Program-made: the position numbers and the translations under genes | Virus record (IMG/VR): IMGVR_UViG_3300002835_000669 | Span: 1-32,627 of that record | From: a virus | DNA length: 32,627 nucleotides | Direction: 5' to 3' (one strand) | Shown: one piece after another, positions 1 through 8,100 of the stretch | Layout: the number at the start of each line of letters is the position of its first letter | How positions within the stretch are numbered: the first letter of the stretch is position 1 | The notes under the pieces: model-generated | What the model saw: only the letters and a program-made list of their open reading frames with translations | What the model was told of the DNA's origin: nothing | Database searches by the model: none

Positions 1-22
1 GGTCCCGCAGGACCCCGTGTGA
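1..22 (-). terminator. Possible terminator hairpin cut by the window edge
   Basis: Bases 1-5 (GGTCC) pair perfectly with 10-14 (GGACC) around a CGCA loop. The two C bases at 15-16 would extend the stem if GG lies just outside the window. It lies just downstream of the minus-strand ParB-like gene that ends at 39, where a terminator would be expected. The full stem and any T-run are not visible, so this is tentative. Confidence 0.35.
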
Positions 23-38
23 CAGTTATGAAAGTGGA

Positions 39-1088
39 TTACTGGATGGGAACCAGAGTATCGGAGGGATCAGTATCCACAATGTGTGGAGGGCGAGAAC
101 CATAGATCAGGAAAGATCGTAGCACCGCACCAGTGCCGTTGATGGCATCAAGATTGGTCAGAATATCCTCCAGTTGGTTGATACGGTTCTCAATCATCTT
201 GAGAACTGCAAGTCCATCCTTTGCGTGAGTAGTATTCACATAGAAGTTCAGGCGGGTTTTGACGCCACGAGCAGCATCTCGGAGGAAAGTGGGAAGGAAA
301 TCACGAATCCACACATCTTGACCTGCCTCAAACAGGCGATCAACAACATTAGTCACGATTTGATCGTTCTTATCAAGAATTACAATGTTGCAATCCTTGA
401 ATAGGCGAATCACCTGAGAACGAGTGTAGTTGGTGAGAAAAGAATTCTTCTCAGTGTTGTTGAAGATTGCCCTCTTCAGGTTGGTGCGAGTTAGGGAAGT
501 TTCGTTCTTGGCATACTTATCAACCCAAGAATCAACATCTTCCTGAGTCACAACCAGATCCTCCAGTTTCTGGCGTTGCACCCAAGCAATACCTCGTGCT
601 TTGTAGTCATCAAAAACAGAACTGGAACCATCGGGTTGTGGTTGGTGTAGAAGACCAACTTCATCCATCACATCACCTTCATCAAATCCAGGTTTGATGC
701 GATAGACATCAACGATCATCCAGGCATATCCGTTGTTGCAATACCACATCCAACGGTGGTTACCATTCAGCAACCAGTTCTCAAGTTCATTCGTTTCGGA
801 ATTCTCGAGAACGATGGGAGGAAGTTTACCTTGCTTGTATCCCTTCTCTAAGGATTTTGCAACGGTCTCATACACTTTTGCATCATTACCCTTGAATCGT
901 CCTACATTCTTTCGCAGTTTGAATGCACCAGTAGAAACGATTTCAGTGCGAACATATTCTGCAGTCTCGTATTCTGGGCGCACATAAGTTTCAATCTGTG
1001 CTTTCAGTTCATACAGAGAACTGTCTTTGGGGATAGCAACGTATTGCTGAGGAATTCGGATTCCTTGATTTAGTTTTTGAGTTTCCAT
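39..1088 (-). CDS. ParB/sulfiredoxin-like domain protein (349 aa)
   Basis: Around residues 95-125 there is a ParB-type core: a Pro-Pro-Ile-Val strand, then L-x-N-G-N-H-R-W followed by a hydrophobic strand ending V-D-V-Y-R. This matches the [D/N]GxHR nucleotide-binding turn of the ParB N-terminal/sulfiredoxin-like fold. The rest (about residues 150-349) is largely helical with no motif I recognise. I start it at the ATG at 1088 (METQKLNQ). The 31-codon extension to 1181 looks like untranslated leader and overlaps the sigma70-type promoter at 1153-1181. It lies downstream of the split methyltransferase on the same strand; ParB-like proteins often accompany phage methyltransferases, so a role in DNA modification or DNA binding is inferred. 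GC content is clearly higher (about 42-52% in lines counted by hand) than in the structural genes, which suggests a different origin. Whether it has nuclease or CTPase activity cannot be told. Confidence 0.6.
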   Translation of the reverse strand: METQKLNQGIRIPQQYVAIPKDSSLYELKAQIETYVRPEYETAEYVRTEIVSTGAFKLRKNVGRFKGNDAKVYETVAKSLEKGYKQGKLPPIVLENSETNELENWLLNGNHRWMWYCNNGYAWMIVDVYRIKPGFDEGDVMDEVGLLHQPQPDGSSSVFDDYKARGIAWVQRQKLEDLVVTQEDVDSWVDKYAKNETSLTRTNLKRAIFNNTEKNSFLTNYTRSQVIRLFKDCNIVILDKNDQIVTNVVDRLFEAGQDVWIRDFLPTFLRDAARGVKTRLNFYVNTTHAKDGLAVLKMIENRINQLEDILTNLDAINGTGAVLRSFLIYGSRPPHIVDTDPSDTLVPIQ

Positions 1089-1152
1089 AGTAAAAGAAAT
1101 TCGGCAGTGTGTCCATTTTGGGTTTCGGCGCCAGTGCCTCAACCACGAGATC

Positions 1153-1181
1153 AATATACGATGAAACCAGTGCCCCGTCAA
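1153..1181 (-). promoter_or_regulatory. Sigma70-type promoter for the ParB-like gene
   Basis: On the minus strand, TTGACG (1181-1176; 5/6 of the -35 consensus) and TATATT (1158-1153; 5/6 of the -10 consensus) are separated by exactly 17 bases. A start of transcription near 1146 would leave a leader of roughly 58 bases before the ATG at 1088. It reads as an early, host-polymerase promoter, unlike the NATAAATA boxes of the structural genes. Confidence 0.6.
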
Positions 1182-1193
1182 CCCCTGAACTCA

Positions 1194-1595
1194 TTAGAAA
1201 AACTTTTCAATACCGATAAGTTCTCCAAATGAATAATCATACTCTAATGCATCAGCACAAACATAGTGAGGATGATCTGTAGAAACCCCCACACGATCAC
1301 AAAGTTCCTTGTGATTATCCTCCATCAGTTCTACTGCATAGAGCATATGATTAATGACGTGCTCCTCTGAGTGATATTGTAGAAGTTTATTCTTCAGTGC
1401 AACAATAAAATTACCAGATCCTGCAGAGTTGTCTAGGAATGTGCTAGAAGGATCTTTCAACATTTCTTCTGGAATATCATTTACCATATTCTCAACAAGA
1501 TCCATCGGAGTAAAGACCTCTTGAGTCTCTTTAATCCGCTCATCAGATCTTTCAATTGTAGATCCAGTTTCAATATTATGTTTATTCTTTTTCAT
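1194..1595 (-). CDS. Adenine-specific DNA methyltransferase, SAM-binding half (motifs X-I-II-III)
   Basis: This 133-aa protein holds the AdoMet-binding half of an N6-adenine methyltransferase. Motif X-like E-V-F-T-P is at residues 26-30. Motif I, F-L-D-N-S-A-G-S-G-N-F, is at 53-63. A motif II-like acidic strand, Y-A-V-E-L-M-E-D-N, is at 86-94, and a motif III-like C-A-D-A-L with Asp115 follows. It stops where the catalytic (N/D)PPY motif would normally come. The missing motif is in the upstream ORF (1582-2166), which overlaps this one by 14 bases in a different frame. A purine-rich AGAAGAAAAGA precedes the ATG at 1595 and may serve as the ribosome site. Alone it should not be catalytic; it probably pairs with the upstream product. 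A decayed gene is less likely because all motifs on both sides are intact. Confidence 0.72.
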   Translation of the reverse strand: MKKNKHNIETGSTIERSDERIKETQEVFTPMDLVENMVNDIPEEMLKDPSSTFLDNSAGSGNFIVALKNKLLQYHSEEHVINHMLYAVELMEDNHKELCDRVGVSTDHPHYVCADALEYDYSFGELIGIEKFF

Positions 1596-2166
1596 TCTTT
1601 TCTTCTAGACATTGAATATAAGTTGAAATCAGATCATTCTTACCAAAGTGATATCTGCCATTACATTGATTTGCTGCCTCTCTGAATCTAGAAGCAAATT
1701 CTAGCAGATTATCTATAACTTCTGGATCCCTTACTTTGAGGAAATGATGTCCCTTTGCATAGTGAGTAAAGTTCTTTATTTTAACTCTACCACTTGGACC
1801 ACAACCATATTCACCTACAAAAACATCTGCTTCAAATCTCCTCTCATAAGGAAGAAACTCAAAGTCAGGATGTTCTTTGTGCATATGTATTCTACCCACA
1901 CCCACATCAAACCTAGATGTGTTTTTGACTTCCCAGTATTGCTTTACTGCACTAATACCATTCGGGAAAGTAGAGGGGTCTAGATCTTCATCTAGAACGC
2001 AATGTAGATGTGAATGAATCTTATTCAGTGATGATGGTTTTCTTACTGATGTTGGTAGAACTAACCAAACATTGTCCGATAACTCTGCGTTCTTGTTTAA
2101 GAATCTGATTGCTAGGTTTCCTCCAACACCATATGGAGGGTTACCGATACTTAAAGTAAACTTCAT
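1582..2166 (-). CDS. Adenine-specific DNA methyltransferase, catalytic half (NPPY plus likely target-recognition region)
   Basis: The protein (194 aa from ATG 2166) opens almost at once with the catalytic motif IV, G-N-P-P-Y-G, at residues 8-13. A motif V/VI-like region with L-P-T-S-V-R-K-P-S follows at 37-45, then a helical/strand segment that could be the target-recognition domain. There is no room for an AdoMet-binding motif I upstream, and none is seen within. Motif I lies in the next gene downstream, so the pair has the order IV-VIII, TRD, X-I-III, as in beta-class amino-methyltransferases, but split in two. A TTG at 2190 could lengthen the ORF, but the promoter at 2195-2224 would start transcription near 2188, so I chose the ATG at 2166 (M-K-F-T-L-S-I-G-N-P-P-Y, a common beginning for this strand). 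Target sequence unknown. Confidence 0.72.
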   Translation of the reverse strand: MKFTLSIGNPPYGVGGNLAIRFLNKNAELSDNVWLVLPTSVRKPSSLNKIHSHLHCVLDEDLDPSTFPNGISAVKQYWEVKNTSRFDVGVGRIHMHKEHPDFEFLPYERRFEADVFVGEYGCGPSGRVKIKNFTHYAKGHHFLKVRDPEVIDNLLEFASRFREAANQCNGRYHFGKNDLISTYIQCLEEKNEKE

Positions 2167-2194
2167 ATAACTTTTCTTGAACCCCAACAAAGGT

Positions 2195-2224
2195 ATTGTA
2201 GCAACATTTATTTACCTTTGTCAA
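2195..2224 (-). promoter_or_regulatory. Strong sigma70-type promoter for the methyltransferase genes
   Basis: The minus strand carries a perfect -35 box TTGACA (2224-2219) and a -10 box TACAAT (2200-2195; 5/6) with an 18-base spacer. Transcription would begin near 2188, giving a leader of about 22 bases to the ATG at 2166. This favours ATG 2166 over the upstream TTG. It suggests early expression by host RNA polymerase. Confidence 0.65.
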
Positions 2225-2227
2225 GTA

Positions 2228-2329
2228 TCAGAAGAAACCATTAATAACCACCTGAGTCACACGAACACCCCAGTTCATCAGGACCAGGAACGAACCAACA
2301 AACAGCAGACGATCCAAATTAGAATACAA
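2228..2329 (-). CDS. Possible 33-aa single-pass membrane peptide
   Basis: Between the terminator at 2361-2385 and the methyltransferase promoter, an open frame from a TTG at 2329 encodes about 33 residues. It has a basic/acidic start (N-L-D-R), a hydrophobic stretch (L-L-F-V-G-S-F-L-V-L-M), then W-G-V-R-V-T and a hydrophobic tail. The layout resembles the tiny membrane peptides of cyanophages. There is no ATG near the start, no clear ribosome site and no promoter between the terminator and the ORF. It may therefore be a remnant of a longer gene or chance. Recognised from composition only. Confidence 0.28.
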   Translation of the reverse strand: MYSNLDRLLFVGSFLVLMNWGVRVTQVVINGFF

Positions 2330-2360
2330 GGTAGGGTTTGATAACTGTAGATACTATAAA

Positions 2361-2385
2361 ACCCCTCAGAGCGCCTCTGAGGGGT
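2361..2385 (-). terminator. Rho-independent terminator closing the structural operon
   Basis: CCCCTCAGAG (2362-2371) and CTCTGAGGGG (2375-2384) form a perfect 10-bp stem with a CGC loop, extended by one A-T pair. On the minus strand the stem is followed by TTTTATAG. It lies 24 bases beyond the stop of the 2OG oxygenase gene (2410-3051). It separates the long late transcript from the early-type methyltransferase region. No T-run follows it on the plus strand. Confidence 0.75.
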
Positions 2386-2409
2386 GACTGTGGCAGTTTT
2401 TAAAGTGGT

Positions 2410-3051
2410 TTATCTCCAGCGAGGACCAACACACCATCCAACCAAACTTCTTCTAGTTCCTTTCTTTACTTTACGAACTCGGTGTCTAGTTCTTGAATCA
2501 AAAAGAATTATAGATCCTTGTTCTCTTGGAACAGTGTACATGAGATCATTATCATCTATTAATTGTACATCACCACCTTCATAAGAATTTGGATCAGATA
2601 GTTGAACTATGAATGAAAGTTTTCTGATAGATTCTGTATTTGCCTTCAAAAAATCATTAGAATCATTCTGAAGACTACTTTCATCAATAAAGCTACTTTT
2701 TGTGCTGCTCAATTCATATAATTGTGAAAATGAAGAGTCTACGTGCCAGTTATAAAATTCACCCTCTTCATATTGAGTGTATTGAATTGAGTCATTATCT
2801 ATTCCAGATAAGTCATATCTAAAATTTTCTTGATTTATTTTATCAATGTAATACCAAAGAAAACCACCTAACCAATGACTAGTTCCAATCCAAGTATTTT
2901 TGGATTTTCTCTTATTGTGGTCTATCAATCCACCAGTCAATGTAGATTCTTCAAATAAATCATCCGCTTTATTGTTTTTGAGATCTTTAATAATGATATC
3001 TATAATCTCTTGTGGAAGATTTGTGTTATACCAATATGATTGATATGCCAT
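2410..3051 (-). CDS. 2-oxoglutarate/Fe(II)-dependent oxygenase, prolyl-4-hydroxylase-like (213 aa)
   Basis: The double-stranded beta-helix iron site is complete. An H-x-D pair lies in N-W-H-V-D-S near residue 103, a distal His in R-T-R-H-R-V-R near residue 190, and an R-R-S-L-V-G-W segment near residue 203 supplies the Arg expected to bind 2-oxoglutarate. A Y-E-G-G-D-V-Q-L strand typical of P4H-like enzymes precedes the distal His. The family hydroxylates proteins or small molecules with O2 and 2-oxoglutarate; such genes are common in cyanophages but their substrates are unknown. It is the last gene before the terminator and follows the 665-aa fibre-like gene by 55 bases, so it is probably transcribed late with the tail genes. 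Modification of a phage structural protein is possible but is only inference. Confidence 0.8.
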   Translation of the reverse strand: MAYQSYWYNTNLPQEIIDIIIKDLKNNKADDLFEESTLTGGLIDHNKRKSKNTWIGTSHWLGGFLWYYIDKINQENFRYDLSGIDNDSIQYTQYEEGEFYNWHVDSSFSQLYELSSTKSSFIDESSLQNDSNDFLKANTESIRKLSFIVQLSDPNSYEGGDVQLIDDNDLMYTVPREQGSIILFDSRTRHRVRKVKKGTRRSLVGWCVGPRWR

Positions 3052-3106
3052 TAATAAAAAATTAAATATTCAAAGTTATTCTATAATGTTCAACTCAATC
3101 TGTCAA

Positions 3107-5104
3107 TCAAACAGCAACGGTCTTCAGAGTACCATCATTTTCAACAAATAGACGATATCTAGTTCCATTTGCTGATGTGAGAATAACACCCTGTGAAGTA
3201 TTAATACCAACAGAAGCATCACCACCAACAACCGATAGTTTTGATACTGGAATTGTAGTTCCTATACCAACACTAGTAGTATTATATCTGAATATTTCAA
3301 CTGAATTAGAATAAAATTCTACTTGCCCATCAGCAGAACTATACATTCCAGAATCGTTATCCCCAGACCCAAAGAATCCATATCCATTATTATTGACACC
3401 TAAAGCACCTGGAGCACCACCTCTTGCCCTAAAAGAGTTGGCAGTAGAAATGCCAGATATAAGAGCATCACCAATTACGTGAAGTTTTGATGTTGGATTT
3501 GTTCCAAGTCCAACATTACCCCCAGAAGTTGTGGTAATTACTGTTCCACCAGTCCCTACGTTTAATATTCCAGTTGTTGTAACTCCACTATAATTAAGAT
3601 TAGTTCCGCTTAGAGTAGTTACAATACCTGTTACTATATTTCCAGTGGTTAAATTACCTGTATTATAAGTTAAACTAGTTCCAGAAATTGTTGTTGCCGT
3701 ATTGACACCAGAAGAGTTTAGATTTCCTGTTACATTTCCAGTTAGATTTCCACTAAATCCACTAGATGATGTTGTAACACCAGTAATTAAAGTATTACCG
3801 GAAATATTCACATTATTGGTAAAAGTAGATACTCCAGAAACATTTAATCCATCTTGGATATTTACGTAATCTTGGAATGTGGAGAATCCAACGAACGTAG
3901 AAATTCCAGAAACATTTAAACCGTCTTCAATGTTTACATAATCTCTAAAGGTGGAATATCCGACGAATGTGGAAACACCACTTACATTCAATCCATCCTC
4001 AATATTAACGTAATCTCTAAAGGTGGAATAACCGACGAAAGTGGAGATTCCAGCAACATTTAAACCATCTTCAATGTTTACGTAATCTCTAAATGTTGAA
4101 TAACCAACGAAGGTGGAAATGCCCAGGACATTCAATCCATCCTCAACGTTTACATAATCTCTAAAGGTAGAATATCCAACGAATGTGGAGACACCAGATA
4201 CATTTAACCCATCTTCAATATTAACATAATCTCTGAAAGTGGAATAACCAACAAATGTAGAAACTCCAGCAACAAATACTCCATCTTCAATGTTGACGTA
4301 ATCTCTGAAGGTAGAATATCCAACGAATGTGGAGAATCCAACCACATAAAGTTGTGCTGTTGATGTTCCGCTACCAACAACTGTAAGAGTATTTGATGGG
4401 TTTGTAATGCCTATTCCAACAGGACTGGAGAAATAACCACCGCCAGTTACCTGTAGTCTCTGTAATGCTGTCCCTGTTGTAACTGCAGAACCAATAAAGA
4501 CAGGACCATCAATAAATGTTGAAATACCAGTTGCGTAAAGATATGTGGTAGATGTAACTCCAGTAACTGTTACACCAAGACCAGATGTTTCAAACTTCTT
4601 AGAGTTATCATAGTAAAGTGAGACGGAACTATTGATCCTAAAGTTTGCAAATTTTTCACCATCTGAAGCCCCAACAGTAAGATCTTCAGTGACGATGTTT
4701 AGGGGAACGTGATCAAAGGTTTCAATATAATTTGATACTGAAGGTGTTGATTGAAAAGAGATTGATAAAGTTTCAGCACCAAAATATAATCTATTATCAC
4801 TTGCGATAAATGCATTGTTATGGAAAGTGGAAAGACCAGTTACAAAAAGTTGAGATGTTGATGTTCCACTTCCAGCAACAGTAAGAGAAGATACTGGATT
4901 TGATGTTCCTATTGCTACTCTACTTGAAAATGTGGAAACACCAGAAACAGTTAGATCTTCTAGTGCTGTATTTCCTTTAACTGTAAGAGTGCTTGTTGGA
5001 TTTGTGGTTCCAACGCCAACTCTATCGGTGACACTATTTGCGAATAAAGTATCACCGCCAACTTCTAAACCTCTTTTAACTACAAAATTCTTACTTACTG
5101 TCAT
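3107..5104 (-). CDS. Tail-fibre-like virion protein with seven 24-aa repeats (665 aa)
   Basis: The protein is rich in Gly, Ser, Thr and Val. It carries five copies of a fibre motif of the form V-G-(I/V/L)-G-T-x-x-P-x-x-x-L-x-V-x-G, at the N-terminus, middle and near the C-terminus. The centre holds seven consecutive 24-aa repeats built on S-T-F-V-G-Y-S-T-F-R-D-Y-V-N-I-E-D-G. A beta-strand-rich end (residues ~540-665) finishes with an R-Y-R-L-F-V-x-N-D-G-x-L segment common at fibre C-termini. It is probably a trimeric fibre shaft or adhesin on the virion. A GGGGGAGAG ribosome site precedes the ATG at 5104, and a TATAAAAA late-promoter-like box lies 26 bases upstream. No catalytic domain seen. 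The exact fibre type (short, long or collar) cannot be assigned. Confidence 0.7.
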   Translation of the reverse strand: MTVSKNFVVKRGLEVGGDTLFANSVTDRVGVGTTNPTSTLTVKGNTALEDLTVSGVSTFSSRVAIGTSNPVSSLTVAGSGTSTSQLFVTGLSTFHNNAFIASDNRLYFGAETLSISFQSTPSVSNYIETFDHVPLNIVTEDLTVGASDGEKFANFRINSSVSLYYDNSKKFETSGLGVTVTGVTSTTYLYATGISTFIDGPVFIGSAVTTGTALQRLQVTGGGYFSSPVGIGITNPSNTLTVVGSGTSTAQLYVVGFSTFVGYSTFRDYVNIEDGVFVAGVSTFVGYSTFRDYVNIEDGLNVSGVSTFVGYSTFRDYVNVEDGLNVLGISTFVGYSTFRDYVNIEDGLNVAGISTFVGYSTFRDYVNIEDGLNVSGVSTFVGYSTFRDYVNIEDGLNVSGISTFVGFSTFQDYVNIQDGLNVSGVSTFTNNVNISGNTLITGVTTSSSGFSGNLTGNVTGNLNSSGVNTATTISGTSLTYNTGNLTTGNIVTGIVTTLSGTNLNYSGVTTTGILNVGTGGTVITTTSGGNVGLGTNPTSKLHVIGDALISGISTANSFRARGGAPGALGVNNNGYGFFGSGDNDSGMYSSADGQVEFYSNSVEIFRYNTTSVGIGTTIPVSKLSVVGGDASVGINTSQGVILTSANGTRYRLFVENDGTLKTVAV
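3833..4336 (-). repeat. Seven tandem 72-bp (24-aa) coding repeats
   Basis: Seven units of exactly 72 bases run head to tail inside the fibre gene, beginning at 4336, 4264, 4192, 4120, 4048, 3976 and 3904. At protein level the central 17 residues are nearly identical. The last unit diverges most (F-S-T-F-Q-D-Y-V-N-I-Q-D-G) and the first has a variant end (V-F-V-A-G). Differences are mostly synonymous at DNA level. This implies selection on the protein repeat and that the copies are not brand new. Confidence 0.93.
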
Positions 5105-5129
5105 TTGGGTTCACTCTCCCCCGTAGTGT

Positions 5130-5137
5130 TTTTTATA
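5130..5137 (-). promoter_or_regulatory. Late-promoter-like box TATAAAAA
   Basis: The minus strand reads TATAAAAA, 7/8 of the T4 late consensus TATAAATA, about 26 bases before the ATG at 5104 and just after the stop of the 1129-aa gene. Spacing matches the other late boxes in this window. The one mismatch and the AT-rich surroundings make it uncertain. Confidence 0.4.
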
Positions 5138-5138
5138 T

Positions 5139-8100
5139 TTAGAAAGTTCCTCCGCAACTATCGGTGAATGATGTTGCTACAGGAATTATGCTATCTCTTA
5201 TCTCACCATCTAGAGAAGAAAGAGTTACTGAAGTAGTTCCTGTGAACCTAGCAGTATAAGTATCCATTTCAGTGTCTGATGGCGGTCTTCTTTTATATGT
5301 GTTGAATGCTGTAACGATGGTATCAATTACGTTATCCCAAGTTATGGCGGAAGATGGGGATGATTGATAAAATACGGCTGCTCCTCCTCTACCAGAAGAG
5401 GAATTTGTGGCAAATGTGTTAGGTGGCAATCCTGGAAAATTGCTGAATCCAGATCCTCCGGAACCACCACCATTACTGCCTTGAAGTCCTAATCCAGTAT
5501 TGCCATTACTATTATTTTGACCATTATTGGCAGTCAAATTTATCCCACCATTGGGGTTCTCAGTAAAGATCACTCCTCCACCAGTTCCACCACCACCATT
5601 ACTACCACTTGCAGGTTGTCCTGCAGTTCCTCCTGTCGGACTTGTGGTTCCTCCAGTTTTACCAGAAGAACTGCCTCCAGGAGTTACGGTGCCGGAACCT
5701 AAAGTAATTGTACCTCCTCCGCCGGCGCCGCCGATATTGCCAGATTGTCCACCGAGAGCTCTCACGGCCTCAGAACCACCTACTAGTATTCTGGAAGAAG
5801 CTCCATTGCCAGGCCCACCAGATGCGGCCACTTCAACTGTAACGCTTTGTCCTCCTGAAACTGGCACTGTTGCCTGAACAGTTCCTCCAGCTCCTCCACC
5901 TTTAGCATTTCCACCAGCACCTCCACCACCAACTAAGGCAACTTGTATTGATGTGACGCCATTGGGTATACTAGGTATAGAGGTAGTTGTATACGCTTTT
6001 GCTCCTGTAACGCCAGCTCTGGCCTGGGTTCCACCACCAATCTTGGATGTATATAAGTTTAGAGATTGTGAATTTGGTTGTACGGTTGCCGCCTTAAAGT
6101 TTACGGTAACTGCATTATTAGCATAAAATTTTTGATTCGTTGGAACACTACAAGCAGTTGTTCTTGATGTAAATGAACTTGATTGAGTTCCAATATTAAG
6201 TGTTCCGCTGACCAGAGTGTCTTGATTTGAACTATTAGTTATAAAAACTCTGATAACATCGCCATTTTTTACATTTGCCGTAGTCACCCTACCACCATTA
6301 TTGACAGTAAATCCAGAAGCTTGTCCTGATATAGATGCGCTAACAGTGGTATTTGCTGTTAATCCAGAGACACTAACTGAAGAATTTGTGCTAGATTGGG
6401 CCGTAGCACTAACCTCCGCACCTTTGTTTTGGGATGTAAAACTAGATGGTGACAATGAAAAAGAATCTGGAGTAGTATCTTCAGTAACTGAAACGGTAAC
6501 TGATTTTGATACTGTAGGTGAAGTTGCGGCGTTTGATGCCGAAGGATTACTCCTAACTGTTATTGAATAAGTTTGATTACCTAAACTTGTTGGAGTTACT
6601 GGAACATTAGATCCACTTAATTGTGTTGATGTTAAAGAAAATCCTTGACCGCTACTTGTTACAACCTCCGTCGCATTAACAGAAGACCAAGTTAACCTTG
6701 TAGATTGTCCAATTGTTATTGAAGTTGGAGATGCTGATATTGTAACTGATGCTGGAGTAGTATCCTGAACTGTATTGATTGTCCAAGTAGCACTATATGT
6801 TTTATTTGGAAGAACTCCAGTCGATGAGTTAGAAACTGTAACGGTGGCAACTGTTGATGCCCCAAAAGATGCTGAAGATGTAACCCTAAGTGTTACCACT
6901 GTTCCTGGAGAAACTGATAAATTGTTTCCAAATGTTTGACCGCCATCAACAGAAAGAGATCCCAAATTGGTACTTACTACCATCCCACAATCAGACTGAA
7001 AACCACCCACAGTAAATGTGGTTGTTTGTGCTGTACTCCTAGGTGCATTACTTACGGTTGGAAGCGTAAACTCGGTAATATCACAACTTCTTACCGCTGA
7101 TGTTACACTCCACACATCATCCCTAAATCCAGTTGTTCCAGTAATAACTAAATTTGTATCAATACCATCAACTCTAAATGTTGCTGTTCTAGTAATATTT
7201 GGTTCTGAAGATGCTGTGATTCTTAACTTGATTTTATCCCCATTTCTAACAGGATAAGTCCCTATCCCAGTGTAATTTCTAAGAACTTGAGTTCCTCTGG
7301 TTACTTGGAACTGAGCATTTCCGCCATTAGTTCCAGTAGTTAATGATGCAACTCCCTCATCAGTAAAAGTTGACATTCCAACCAAAGTAATTTCATTACT
7401 ATCTACAGTAGATCCTCTCGTTTGGGAAGGTATATCTGTAAATGTGAAAGGATCTGGAATAGTATCAATAGGTCTTGGGCGAGTCGTAACTATGAATCTT
7501 CCCGCAAAACTAGAAACTGTGACAATTCCAACTTTAGTTTCAGAAAAATTACCTGATGTTGTTATTCTTGCGGTTAATCTATCTCCATTAAAAACTATCG
7601 CATTTGCGGTGCTGAAAGGTCTTCTAATACTAAATCCACCACCAGCTGCTGGTTGTTCGACTCTCAATTCACATCCAGTTACTGCGGTTACAAGAGGTAT
7701 TCCTTGGTCTGCTCCAGTTATCGTAGTAACTATACCCGAAGTATTAACAGAAAATGCTTCATAAACTGATGAAACTAAGGCATTATTAATGTCATTAAAA
7801 TCAAAAGGATCAATGAATAAATCAACATCTCTGGATGAAACTGACCAAGAAGTTGAATAAGATCCAACTCTAACTGTTGTACTATTAGTTTTTGTTCCAG
7901 ATCCAGTTGGAAAGTTTGAATATTCAAATGGGGAAATGAGTCTTAGATAAATTCTATCTCCATTTACAACACTTACAGATGGAACTCCAGTTCCACCGTT
8001 CTTAATTATTTGCCCAGATCCAGAAGTGATATCTGCTGGAAATGAAAATCCAGATTCAAGACCAGATACAGTTATTTCATTACTAGTATATCCAACACCA

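Noticed and set aside
1089-1181. Longer start for the ParB-like protein
   Set aside because: The extra residues are of non-coding character, and the region holds a near-consensus sigma70 promoter.
2167-2190. TTG start for the NPPY half of the methyltransferase
   Set aside because: The predicted transcription start (~2188) lies within it; the ATG at 2166 fits both the promoter and the usual start of this strand.
3833-4336. Regular repeats that could suggest a CRISPR array
   Set aside because: The 72-base units are contiguous with no unique spacers and keep an open reading frame; they encode a fibre repeat.
5527-5877. Proline-rich plus-strand ORF
   Set aside because: It is the complement of the glycine-rich tip of the 1129-aa protein (GGN/NCC codons) and has no other support.
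5400-6000. Diversity-generating retroelement target in the glycine-rich tip
   Set aside because: No template repeat or reverse-transcriptase gene is visible in the window.
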